Below, in pieces: positions 54,834 through 64,000 of a stretch of 64,000 nt of DNA. A program made the translations under genes and the position numbers. The notes beneath the pieces were generated by a model, which was not told where the DNA came from, did no database searches, and saw nothing but the letters and a program-made list of their open reading frames with translations. The stretch is from NCBI GenBank assembly GCA_037178625.1, contig CM074139.1, positions 558,001 through 622,000 of the forward strand, read 5' to 3'. The DNA comes from Skeletonema tropicum (lineage: Eukaryota; Bacillariophyta; Thalassiosirophyceae; Thalassiosirales; Thalassiosiraceae). Position 1 is the first letter of the stretch, and every line of letters begins with the position of its first letter.

Positions 54834-56110
54834 TCAACCATCAACATTCATATCCTCACCACTGTTGGTATCGGTGGTAACCACTTCGTGGCACTCATAT
54901 TGATGGATACGCCATGCCATAGCAAGCCGCATTTTCCCACAACCAGGATGATTGCAAATTTTGATCATAGTATCATTTTCTGTCACTTTTATGGCTGCAT
55001 CATCATCGCTGCCGTCACTGTTAACTACCGCAACATCATCCGCAACAACTTCATCCGTGAGTACTAGTTCTTGGTGGAGAGCCTCTTCGTCATTGATGCT
55101 AGTCGCCAAAGGACCAAGCACGACATTACTATCAACCAATGCGACATCAGTAACCTCTTCGCAGCGCCGAGAATTCTGGACTCCACTGTTCGTTTTCTTC
55201 TTCCGTTTTGACTTGGTCTCCTTCTTCACATGATCTTTTGCACAATGTAAAAATGGTGAAGTTTGAAATAGATACTCACTCAACACTTTCTTCTGGAGTT
55301 CATTGCCACGGGTAGCTCCAAACTGGCGCAATAACTTATTCCAGATCGCATGACAGGTCTCTATGTTTTGTTCATCTATACCACCAAGAGTGCCCCACAT
55401 TTGCAGCTGCTTCAAAAGTCTCCCACTTCCATTGCGTCTTTTGTGAAATGACCTCCCTCGTCAAATATTATTGGAGGCGGCGGAGGTAGTTGCCAAGAAT
55501 CTTCCATCACTGCATCGTTTTGTTTTGTTTGTACTCGTCTGCGTTTTGATGGTGGTTGAGTCGAATTATTTTTGTTGTTGATGTCTGCATCAGCACACAC
55601 TTCGGGCTCGTCTACGTCGAATAATGCAAGGAAATCTCGACGAACAATTTCTTTCCGTTCCTCTCTATGATCTTCATTGCCAATATGCCAAGGCTGTTCA
55701 CACTTTCGGTTGCCATTACGCTCATGATTTGTTTTGTTTCTTACTACATCCGGCACCACAATAGCGTTGCCAACACATCTCATGCATCCAACACAAATCA
55801 CTCTCTTATGAGCCTCATTGCTGGGATCGAGACCAAACATCAAACATGTGACTTTGCCTTGGCGGTCAGTAAAATATGACTTAGGAGGTGTCAGTCGTTC
55901 AGATGACTGGCAACCCCTCTTCGACCTGCGTCGATGTGCACCTGTGCCTTTCGTTGAGGACGTCGTTTGCTCATTTGTGGTAGTTGCCGGGGTTACAATT
56001 TGCGTCCTAGACCGAAGCTTAGGTGTTGATGAAACGTTCCCTGAGTCTCGTATGCTTTCGCCGCCGTTGTTGCGGCTAGGCGAAGGGCCGGTAGTGCGGC
56101 ATGACGACAT
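54834..56110 (-). CDS. Unrecognised zinc-finger-like protein, frame break or very short intron in the middle
   Basis: From the ATG at 56110 (MSSCRTTGPSPSRN) a frame of 232 codons runs to 55412. It has CLMFGLDPSNEAHKRVICVG, then CMRCVGNAIVVPDVV and SKRRRVQTKQ (a nuclear-localisation-like patch). A second frame, open to 54834, carries on with WGTLGGIDEQNIETCHAIWN, KKETKSKRKKKTN, and a Cys/His cluster CNHPGCGKMRLAMAWRIHQ...ECH near the end. The two overlap by a few bases. A 20-nt GT-AG gap beginning GTGGGAGAC near 55427 would join them in frame; a 1-base error or a real frameshift is equally possible. Function unknown. Confidence 0.45.
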
Positions 56111-56215
56111 GGTTACTATGTGCAATGACAGATAAATGCTGAAGGAAAATGAAATTAGAAATGGCGGGAACAAAAAAAACCTTTTTTGCCACAAAGCAGA
56201 CCTGATTCCACACAC

Positions 56216-56800
56216 AAAGACCTTAAAGTTGTGAATCTATACAAATCTATAGTCCATTTAACTACATTAATTATTCGTCACACAAAGTCCTGAGAGGAAA
56301 ACCCCCAGCATATTCTAACTCGCAAAAGCATGGGGATCACGAAAATGTTCGGGGTTTTCCTCTCAGGGGTGTATTTTGAAAAATATACGCAATGTATTTC
56401 TACGGATTCCTACGTGGACAGTTTGAGTACCGAAAATGTCATCCACACGTGAGTTGGCCGGGCCGTGCTTCGTTTCAATTTAGACATGGATAGATAAGAT
56501 AGATATAAATAGATAAATAGATTGTTTTAGTTTAGACATGGAAGTGTCGCAAGTATCCCGAGTCAGAATGTAAAGAGAAGGCATACGCACAGCCAGATAC
56601 GCACGCCCGAACGAAGCCACTGCCGGCGCCGCGGCGAAGCCACCATCCTCCGACCGCCCACCGACCCAGCCAAAATCCTGTTACATAATTATTGCTCTTG
56701 CATATTTTCTTTCCCATCGGAATACTCCTCCACAGCATTTTCATCATAAATCGCACGAGGCGTCATCGATTGCATCGACTATCCAATATCATATCTTGAC
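56216..56800. other. Promoter region of the interrupted cyclin, with a hairpin
   Basis: The hairpin is at 56289-56367. The part at 56635-56705 (GCGAAGCCACCATC, CAGCCAAAATC, ATTGCTCTTG) is conserved in the cyclin pseudogene near 27412-27500, marking the shared promoter. Confidence 0.5.
56289..56367. repeat. 17-bp perfect inverted repeat
   Basis: CCTGAGAGGAAAACCCC (56289-56305) pairs with 56351-56367 across a 45-base loop. It lies upstream of both the zinc-finger-like gene (minus) and the cyclin gene (plus). No target duplication seen. Confidence 0.65.
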
Positions 56801-58231
56801 ATGGGTTATCATGAGCAGCAGCAGCGGTGGTGGGACTTTTCCACAGCAGAATTGAGCAGCCTGTTTCAAAAGGAACAATCGACTTACAGGTATAAAACAT
56901 TCCCTCAACACAAGGAATGGCAGAACTCCATATTGACTCACTGGCGTCATAAGATTTGTGATTGGTAAGGGTAAACATAATGTTAATCCGCCTCAGTGTT
57001 TACGAGATGTTTGCTCTGTTTGCACTAAACTTTTCTTCAACTTCAATATTATTCTTTCACAGGTGTTACGAATTCGTCGATCACTACAACTTCGATCGGG
57101 AGGTGGTAGGAGTGGCTATGTACTACTTTGATCGCTACATCTCAAGCCAAGCATCCTGCGATGGTGTCCATACGAAGGACAAGTTTCAGATTATTGCTGT
57201 CACTTCACTCTTCCTTGCGATAAAGCTCCATTCCATGTCGGAGGATCGTCTTATCGAGAGCCGCTCTCGAGCTCTGGCTAGACTTCTCTACGATCATGTT
57301 GACCCACAAGAAATATATGAGATGGAGATGAAGATTCTCGTATTACTAGACTGGAGACTTAACCCGCCGACCGTTCATCAGTTCGCCATCAACTTTTCTC
57401 AACTACATCCATTGGGAGACTGTTGTTCCACAACAACGTCGTATCTATACGAGGCTACACGATATCAAGCTGAGATCGCCATATTTTCACCCGAGTTGCT
57501 AGCAACTTTCAGATCCTCTGTCATAGCTTACGCCGCCCTCAAGAATGCTGAGGAGAAGATAGCGGCGATCTGTAGTGTTAGCCTATCCAGCACATTGATT
57601 CTAAGCGAATATTGGTGCTATGATAAAGGTGAGCACAGTTCTGAAATCCTCTCAGTGAGCTGAGTTCAAATCCGGGGTGTATCTTAGTTAGTTTCGAATC
57701 ATGGTGCGATGAATGTGTGATATGGAGCCAAAGACCCAAGGAAACTGGATAAGGCGAGTTTTTTTGGGGTTAACCCTCCAGCCCAGCTAGAAGTGGGGTT
57801 AACAATTTTTTTTTGTAAAAAATTAGCTACACCACGGAATCGAACTCAGCTCACCGAGAGCAGCATTTTAAGCACCTTTACAGGGTAGTATACTCCTGTG
57901 GCGGCTGAGAAGCAACAATTGGCAATATATTGGATAGGGTAACACTACAGATCGCCTAGCTGCTGAGAACCCTCATATCCTCACTGCCGACATGAATAAA
58001 TCTTTTGAAGCACTAATGACAGATCCAACGATGACAATGGACCCAGAAGCTGCGGATCGATGTCAGCTTGTATTAAAGAGGCTGTGCCCTCAACTACCCG
58101 GCCTCGATGACTTCAGCAAGACCGAGACGGAGACGGATCCTGATGTCATAGTATTCCCAACCGACTATAATGTTCAAGAAGACAATGTTCGTGTTAACAC
58201 AATTTCTCCACCGAACGTGGCTGACTATTGA
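56801..58231 (+). CDS. Diatom-type cyclin, copy 2, interrupted by a MITE
   Basis: Exon 1 56801-56964 (ATG MGYHEQQQRWWDF, ends HKICDW), intron 56965-57062 (98 nt), exon 2 from 57063. Cyclin box: CYEFVDHYNFDREVVGVAM, YYFDRYISSQ, IIAVTSLFLAIKLHS, then YEMEMKILVLLDWRLNPPT. A 393-bp MITE (57564-57956) lies in the second half. Read through, the frame ends at 57663. If a GTGAGC donor at 57629 and a CTACAG acceptor at 57950, both within the MITE, are used, exon 2 (57063-57628) joins exon 3 (57951-58231) in frame, giving 336 residues with about 24 MITE-derived residues replacing two codons. The 3' exon (ENPHILTADMNKSF...) is almost identical to the pseudogene copy, which suggests it may still be under selection. 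Confidence 0.7.
57564..57956. mobile_element. MITE with 26-bp TIR and TAGC target duplication, inside the cyclin gene
   Basis: The ends GGCGATCTGTAGTGTTA(G/C) plus CCTATCCA are inverted with one mismatch. TAGC flanks it (57560-57563 and 57957-57960). The pseudogene at 26263-27540 has a single TAGC at the same place, the empty site. The arms extend inward as a longer foldback containing GAGCTGAGTTCAAATCC and its inverted partner GGAATCGAACTCAGCTC, which look like tRNA B-boxes. GGGGTTAAC occurs twice in the middle. Confidence 0.85.
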
Positions 58232-59252
58232 TTCATTGGCACTCAATGAAAACTGGAATTGATCTGAGAGATTACACAAATAATTAGGAGAGTAAAGTAG
58301 CACTACATTAACATTAGCAAAAGATAATTCTATTCTGCGAAAGATGAAAGCAAACCACCTTCGAAACAAGAGCAAAAGCAGGACCTTAGTATTGCTGCAC
58401 ATCTGTGTTCACATTCATTCTTGCTGGATAGAGAGTGCAAGTGCAAGGGATTGTAATAGAGTTACTTTACGTGTACGCGTTACTACAGAAGATAGATTCC
58501 TTCTTCAGGGCGCCAGCCGCAATACAAGAAGCACGCGGGTTCGGTCATCAGAGACTCCGTCAATCCAGAACCATTCTGCCTTCTCGAGCTCGAGGTAAAA
58601 GTCAATGTTAAAGTGTAAAAGTAGGCCTTTATTTGTGAGAGCTTGAAAATCAGAACAATACATAGGCAAGTTCGAAAAAATTGTCACCACCCTGGAGGGG
58701 CTGACATTAGAAGAATCTCAGACCTAGGCTTTCGGGTATAAGGGGGAGCCGGGGGCGTTCCCTGAAATCGGGTCGGCTCGCAGGAGGCAAAATCGTCTAA
58801 ATTGAGCTGCAAAAAGTCCTTTTTAGCCCGATTTCGGCTAGATTTAGACCGAACTCACAGGAGAATCCTCTAACTAGCCGTCCCCCCGGTTTCTTGGAGG
58901 GGGAAAAGGAGGGGGAATCCCCCTGAAATCGGGTAGGTCGCCCCCTTATACCCGAAAGCTTACTCAGAGACCCCATGCCATGTTGACGAGGTCACGAGGG
59001 GTCCGGAGCCCCAAGGAAAAAAATCCCAGTTTTGCGAGCGTAAGCGAGTTTTGCAAAACGAGAAGGAGGAAGAAGAGGCGCGAAGCGCCTCTGACAGGCA
59101 AAAAATCCGGCACGAAGCACAAAGCACAAGATCACTTCAATCAAGATCAAGACACAAGACACCATACCACTCCCCCTCTTCACACGCAATCACATGCAAA
59201 CCTCGAAATAATCCACCCTCCTAAGTATCACCATTACTACTACTTTAATAAT
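58232..59252. other. Gene-poor region with MITE-like repeat
   Basis: The cyclin 3' flank to about 58485 is shared with the pseudogene copy. It then holds the element at 58728-58959 and a GAGGTCACGAGGG-type repeat near 58988 that recurs twice at about 61030-61090. No gene is supported. Confidence 0.45.
58728..58959. mobile_element. MITE-like element with 19-bp TIR
   Basis: GCTTTCGGGTATAAGGGGG at the left end and its complement at the right (232 bp). CCCTGAAATCGGGT-type blocks lie just inside both ends in direct orientation. The target duplication is not clear. Confidence 0.65.
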
Positions 59253-60530
59253 AATGGCATCATCGAATAATGCTGCCGCCGCCGTACGAAAATTGGGCCG
59301 AGCGGAGGGCACTCTCGCCCATGATAAGTAGCCTGATATTGGATATTGATGCGGTAAGAAAGGGAAATCGTGAGCAAGTGGATAAATTGATGGATGAACT
59401 CTTCGCAGTTGATGTGCCTTTGTTCCAGCGTGAGGGGAGCTGCGTATTATTGTCGAAACTTGCTTTGTGGCCATGGTCTGTCATCTTCCAGAAATGTTAA
59501 GGTTGTGTGGTGGCCATTGTCTTGTTGTAAGTACCCTCTTTGAAGCTGCTGACAGGATAGGTTTGGCCGATGTAGAAGTGTCCTACTTGAGTGGTCCAAG
59601 TTCGCTGGTGATGATTACAAGAAGAGATTTGACGAGAATAAGCTGGAAGCAATGGGCCCATCAACGCAAGATCACGGGGCCATGTTCATGATGGTATTGC
59701 AGATTGGAGACGACGTTCGGCATTGAAAGAGAAGAATAGGGAGAGCAGGAGTGGAAGAAAGCGCTTATCGAGTGTCACAAACATTAGATTGAGTCATCGA
59801 AAGCAGAATTGGAGAAGGAGCGGAACAGGGCGAAGCGTCTCATGAATCAGTTATATTCGCCCCTTTCAGACTCACCTACTACTCGTGCTCATCAAAGAGA
59901 AAGCTGCAAGACGACTCTGTGGAAGATTTAACTCGAATTTTCCTCACCTTCGATGATGCTTTTGAATCATCTTTGATTGAAAAGGACAAAGCTGCTGGCC
60001 CACCTGCGCCTTCTGTCTCTGCAGCGGCTGTCCCTAGAGTAGCTGCTCCTGCTCCAGCTGCACCTGCTCGTGTGCTGTTGGCGTACTCAAATGAATCCAA
60101 ACAAGTTGCAGAAGGTACTGGCAATGCATGTGAGCGCTTAAAAAATGTGTTGTTGGAGATGAGCGAGGCAAACATGCTGAATTGCACTGAATTGATAAAA
60201 TCTCGGTACCCTCAAAGGTTGCACAAACACAAGACTTCACTCTTTAGGTGCTTGGAGCTTGTTCAATTTGCAGGGGATGAAGCAGACCATAAAGATCTTG
60301 TCGGAACAGATGCTGACGAAAGGAGGCACGTAGCTTCTCGATTGGAAACTTCAACGCATGCGAAATTATTTGAATTTGAAGGCTTGACATTGACAATTGA
60401 ACTCAATGAGAAGCTGCAAAGGCATAAGTCAGCTGTTATCTTGGGAATGGACAGGCGCATAAAGGAATACAAAGCAAGAATCTGGAAAGCCTTTAGCACG
60501 AAAGAAAATGTATTGAGCTGGATGCTTTGA
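59253..60530 (+). pseudogene. Decayed gene of unknown family
   Basis: Coherent protein-like pieces occur in different frames: SSLILDIDAVRKGNREQVDK at about 59322, KFAGDDYKKRFDENKLEAMG at about 59600, and an open 203-codon piece at 59919-60530 (LTRIFLTFDDAFESSLIEK, LLEMSEANMLNCTELIKSRY, ending TKENVLSWML) without an early ATG. Stops and frame changes separate them, and no set of splice sites joins them convincingly. It could be a real gene with several introns that I fail to resolve. Confidence 0.4.
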
Positions 60531-61350
60531 GAGAACTGTAGAATGACCCGAACCAACAAAAAACCCCGGAAGGCTACCGCAATGTTAATAGCTTTTTGAA
60601 GTAGCAATAACAATTGAGAAAGTTTGTAGTATCATATGTCGTGTTAAATATCTAATATGTGTGTTAAGTGTGTTAACAATTCTTCGTTCACAGTGTCTCC
60701 TGCTGCCGCACGGCCGGAGGCCGGCCGTGTGCAAGAGAGAGAGCCTTCCGGGTAGAGCGTTATTAGAGACTGACCTTTTTAAGGTCAATTTTGCAAAACT
60801 CTCTCTTCTCTCTCTTCTTGTTTTGCAAAATGAGGTCGACTCGCTAGATAAAAAATTACAAGAACAGAAAATTTCTAAAAGAGCCCATAAAGAGCCAAAT
60901 TGTCTCATATGACAGAAACAGATTCTCATTTACCAGAAAATGCTTCTCATTTACCAGAAAATCGATATGGTAGTCCCGTTAGTGTCGCCAGTGACTGGAA
61001 AAGTTGGCAATAAAAGAAGGGTGAAAACGAGGTCACGAGGGTCCAGGGGTGCAACTTGACTTTTTCGGAAGAGGGGTAAATCGAGGTCACGAGGGTCTTG
61101 ATAGGAAGAAAAATCCTCCAAGGTGGGGTAGAAAATTTTTTTTATGTCAGCCCCTCCCCACCCTCTTTAGTTTCTTTCTCAATGTTCATTCTCATCTCTT
61201 CTCTCCGGCGCTGCCTGACGTGTCTCTGACAACGAAACTTGAACTTTTATCTATTTAGTTACAGTACTGTTATTCATTTTACGAGTACGTTGTAGATATT
61301 CATTGCCAAAGCCAAAGATGTGAAGAGAGAAGAATGAAGAGTGAAGATGC
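60531..61350. other. Intergenic, no supported gene
   Basis: It contains a GC-rich hairpin (CACGGCCG...CGGCCGTG, about 60699-60720), a paired TTTTGCAAAA-rich stretch near 60790-60830, and two copies of GAGGTCACGAGGGTC near 61030 and 61083. Confidence 0.45.
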
Positions 61351-61440
61351 ATGACAACAGACAACAACCTACAACAACACATATTAAATTGTTTGTGGAT
61401 GAAGAAGGCAGCGGTCGGTGGTTTGTGGCTCTATCTCGAA

Positions 61441-62754
61441 ATGAAGCTTAATAACTATTCTGCTTGCTTCTGTTGGAGGTTTGCCGTTGCAGTGACGGCT
61501 ATTATTATGATCATAAGATTGCAACAAGAAGTAGTAGTGTCTGCTCACAAGTTGGGCCTGACTTCAACTTTCATTCCGTCATCTAGTTCGTTGCGATATC
61601 AACTTAGTTGCAAAAATTATAGCAGCAGCATTGTAGGCAACTGCTCTTTAGAGAGAATGAAGCAACGAGATTCAGCTACGCATGTGCTGAGTTCGTCATC
61701 ATCTCCTCTTTCATCTTCATCACAACTCACATCACCGTCGCCATGGTCACCAGGCAAATGGAAGATTACATTAGATTTCGGTATAGACGAGCCAAATCCA
61801 GATTCATCATCATTAGAACAAAGTGAAAATACAATGCAACTGCACAAGCTGCTTGGAGAAAATTGGGGCGCTGACGGGGGTCGATTGGTGCTTCCATGTG
61901 AAGTTATTATTTCCTCTGAAACAAGCAGCACCGATAAAAGTGCAAGGGGTCAAGCCAATCCATCGGTGGAAATGAAATGGCTGGGTGGTAAGCCAACTGG
62001 ATCTATTGAGTGTTTACCAAAGGAAGCTAGCAATGATGAAAGTAATGACGAGGAAATTCATCACGCAACATACATCAATAATAAAGGAGAACAACGAGTA
62101 CAAATTTCACCGGGATTGTGGAGAAACGAACCACCCACTCCTATTCTTCCTTCTTACACCAAAATACTACCCGGACAAGCATCCTCACTACGAATGTACC
62201 TCAAAATCGTTAATTCAATTGAAAGGAATTCTATATCCTTCCCAGAAGATCAGCTTCTTTTGTTAAAATCAAATACCTTTCGTACTAGCCAATTTGCATC
62301 AGGTATACAAACTCTGTTGCCTTATCAATATGCCAAAGAACAATCGCAACAAGTTTTGGAAGAGCAGTTGAATCATGAAACTGGTGATAGAAGATTAGAT
62401 GGGAATGATCTGTTAGAAACTATTGGTGGGTACAAAGATATTGCTGCGTTGGTAATGGAGCGAGATGAACGCAGAAGGAGATGGAAAGAAATAGAAGGAG
62501 CGTTACCCAAGATAAGCGGCCCTTCCATTAAGATTGGTCAAGCAGCAACTACAGAGCAGCTACTGAATGATGAGAAACGTTGGGGAATTTGGCCAGGTGA
62601 TACGGAACTAATGACAGTAGAGCGAGGAGTTGTTCTCGCGGCTGTGTCGACGAAGGAGAAGAAACAGTCCCTATTTCCTTGGATGCAAGAAAGCAATGTA
62701 GAAGAGATGGTGGTTGTTGGAAAGTGGAGTGCAACTCCATTATTTGATAGATGA
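61441..62754 (+). CDS. Conserved-looking secretory or plastid-directed protein, unknown function
   Basis: The frame is open from an ATG at 61351, but the ATG at 61441 gives a better signal peptide (FAVAVTAIIMIIRLQQEVVVSA), so 437 residues is my preferred product. A Ser-rich linker follows, then a folded-looking part: SPGKWKITLDFGID, LGENWGADGGRLVLPCEVII, MKWLGGKPTGSIECLP, VQISPGLWRNEPPTPILPSY, RWGIWPGDTELMTVERGVV and VVVGKWSATPLFDR. The pattern (GKWxITLDFG...GxLVLPCEV...KWxATP) looks like a conserved stramenopile plastid-associated protein, but I cannot name it. Single exon. Confidence 0.7.
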   Translation: MKLNNYSACFCWRFAVAVTAIIMIIRLQQEVVVSAHKLGLTSTFIPSSSSLRYQLSCKNYSSSIVGNCSLERMKQRDSATHVLSSSSSPLSSSSQLTSPSPWSPGKWKITLDFGIDEPNPDSSSLEQSENTMQLHKLLGENWGADGGRLVLPCEVIISSETSSTDKSARGQANPSVEMKWLGGKPTGSIECLPKEASNDESNDEEIHHATYINNKGEQRVQISPGLWRNEPPTPILPSYTKILPGQASSLRMYLKIVNSIERNSISFPEDQLLLLKSNTFRTSQFASGIQTLLPYQYAKEQSQQVLEEQLNHETGDRRLDGNDLLETIGGYKDIAALVMERDERRRRWKEIEGALPKISGPSIKIGQAATTEQLLNDEKRWGIWPGDTELMTVERGVVLAAVSTKEKKQSLFPWMQESNVEEMVVVGKWSATPLFDR

Positions 62755-63079
62755 GGCGATGACAATAGCTAAGGTAACGTCAATACTTATTAATTTTGAT
62801 TGCCACTAGCATGCACAAAGAAATATTTCAGCGCCCCATAGTCCGGCATCAGGTGATCATCCGGCGAACCAAGATGTTGTTGGAGTAATCATTAACCGTT
62901 TTTGAGCATGTGGCGTTGAAATCCATGTCCCTCGGGACCGGGTCAGTCCCTCCAAATATTTACAAGCTCAATTGATCTCAATGACCCCCTCCCTGCAAAA
63001 CCAACACCCCCTTCATCGTCCCCCCCTCTCCCTCAACTATAACACGGTGAAATGAATAACTCTCAATCCATCAACCAAC
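62755..63079. other. Convergent intergenic region
   Basis: About 325 bp between two convergent genes; nothing recognised. Confidence 0.4.
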
Positions 63080-63573
63080 TTAGAATTGGTCAGGATCAGG
63101 CAAATTAGTCAACGCAAAGGCCGCAATAGCACCGAAAATAGCCAATCCTGCCCCAGCCGCAAGAGCACTTCCTGTCTTCTCCTCTGAGCTCTTATTCTCA
63201 ATTTCCATCTTGGGTTCAATAGCCCATACATTTGACTTTCCATCTTGGTCCATGGAGACTCCACGTTCGACGGGAGCTTTGTCATCTGCCATGGAAAGAG
63301 CTGATCGTGATGCGATCATATTGTTCTGTGGAACTGCGAGAAAGTAGAGAGAGAGAGACGTTTCATCAATTTAATGAACACGATAAAGGAGATAGGTGAG
63401 CACATTCTGTAAATTTTCGTTTTCTTATTGTTGTAATTTTGGTGCCGGAGGAATGTCGACGTCAATAAAATGTACAATGTTCACATGTTCAATCTGCGTA
63501 GATGAAACTCACGTGTGAAAGCATTGGCAGTTCCGACAAGAGTGACGGCGGCGATGGTAGCAAGACGAGTCAT
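63080..63573 (-). CDS. Small plastid-targeted single-span membrane protein
   Basis: Exon 1 63573-63513 and exon 2 63333-63080, with a GT-AG intron 63334-63512 (179 nt); 104 residues. Exon 1 encodes a signal peptide (TRLATIAAVTLVGTANA) directly followed by Phe-Thr, the diatom Ala-Phe plastid-import junction. A short Ser/Arg-containing transit part (NNMIASRSALSM) comes next. The mature part is charged and has one hydrophobic helix near the C-terminus (ALAAGAGLAIFGAIAAFAL) ending NLPDPDQF. It would sit in a plastid membrane, probably the thylakoid. No named family is recognised. The intron placement, just after the signal peptide, is common for such genes. Confidence 0.75.
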
Positions 63574-64000
63574 ATTTGATTTAGTGGTTTTTAAGAGTGA
63601 TTTTGCAAAAGCAGTGGATGATTGAGATATTAATCAGCTGTTAGATTGTTTGGTTGTGATACAGACAATCGGGAGCAGGGAAGCAGTGTCGGCTCTGTTG
63701 GTTTGTTGCGTGTTGCGTGATTGCGTGTGTTGGTTCTTTTGTGGACGCAGATTTGAGGAACACGTACACGTGATTCGTTGAGTCCACAGTATTTACTACT
63801 TACGTAAGGTACGTTTTTACCGACGGGGCCAGGCTAATAAGTTAGGTATCTGTAGCAGGTAGCTGATATGTAGGTAGAAGTAAATAGTAGAAGTAGCGCC
63901 CTTCTTGACCCTGACACTTACTACAAAATACCCTTGCCTTATTCACTTTGCTTGAGCTAAGACGTACTTCTATGCACCTATTCAATAGAAGGTCTTTATC
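63574..64000. other. Promoter side of the plastid-protein gene
   Basis: The last 427 bp of the window; no gene recognised. TAGGTAG/GTAGAAG-type simple sequence lies near 63845-63895. Confidence 0.4.

Noticed and set aside
57600..57900. tRNA genes suggested by GTTCAAATCC and its inverted partner
   Set aside because: They are the two arms of the MITE foldback; no clover-leaf forms.
1..64000. CRISPR arrays, bacterial-type operons or ribosome binding sites
   Set aside because: None seen. Spliceosomal introns, signal-peptide types and gene families show a eukaryotic nuclear genome; the regular repeats are coding repeats or transposon parts.

Overview
The window looks like nuclear DNA of a diatom, probably a centric (Thalassiosirales-like) species. 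The reasons are: heat-shock-factor (HSF) transcription factors and cyclins of the kind expanded in diatoms; a Thr/Pro-rich mucin-like surface protein; helicase-associated (HA) repeat proteins; GT-AG introns mostly of about 70-130 nt; and signal peptides followed by an Ala-Phe junction, as used for diatom plastid import. Both strands are coding. Genus or species cannot be fixed from the sequence alone.

Region by region. 0.5-10 kb: a one-span membrane protein, a nine-exon mucin-like GPI-type surface protein (coding ends 3725-8382), and a J-domain chaperone on the minus strand. 10.3-12.6 kb: a broken minus-strand gene (165-bp repeats, then a PDZ domain) carrying a tRNA-derived SINE with a 20-bp target duplication. 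13-15 kb: an HA-repeat protein with a PD-(D/E)XK/Vsr-like nuclease end, one in-frame TAG, and dispersed relics around it. 16.7-22.4 kb: a P-element/THAP9-like transposase on the minus strand, split by a 5'-truncated LINE-like insertion with a 21-bp target duplication. 23.2-26.2 kb: a decayed DIRS-type retroelement (RNase H end, tyrosine recombinase, 247-bp direct repeats) holding a small MITE. 26.3-27.4 kb: a cyclin pseudogene. 27.7-30 kb: an HSF gene, an HA-repeat relic and an EF-hand relic. 30.5-32.9 kb: a GT92-like glycosyltransferase. 34.8-36.4 kb: an ankyrin protein and a MITE. 36.9-41.6 kb: two related small disordered proteins and a second HSF. 42.3-44.7 kb: a secreted Cys-rich protein, a MITE and a secreted SnoaL-like protein. 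44.7-48.5 kb: gene-poor. 48.6-53.6 kb: a 7TM receptor, an unrecognised two-exon gene, a prolyl-4-hydroxylase-like enzyme and a cyclin. 54-58.2 kb: a palindromic repeat, a zinc-finger-like ORF pair and a cyclin interrupted by a 393-bp MITE. 58.7-63.6 kb: a repeat, a decayed gene and two plastid or secretory proteins.

The main biological signal is a mixture of regulatory genes (HSFs, cyclins, a GPCR-like protein) and cell-surface genes with many different mobile elements. Several insertions can be read to base-pair resolution: the SINE, the LINE fragment and at least four MITEs have recognisable target duplications. The most interesting cases are the MITE in the cyclin gene, whose own sequence supplies splice sites that keep the frame open, and the HA-repeat/nuclease fusion, which seems to belong to a dispersing family. 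All intron models here come from reading frames and splice consensus only.
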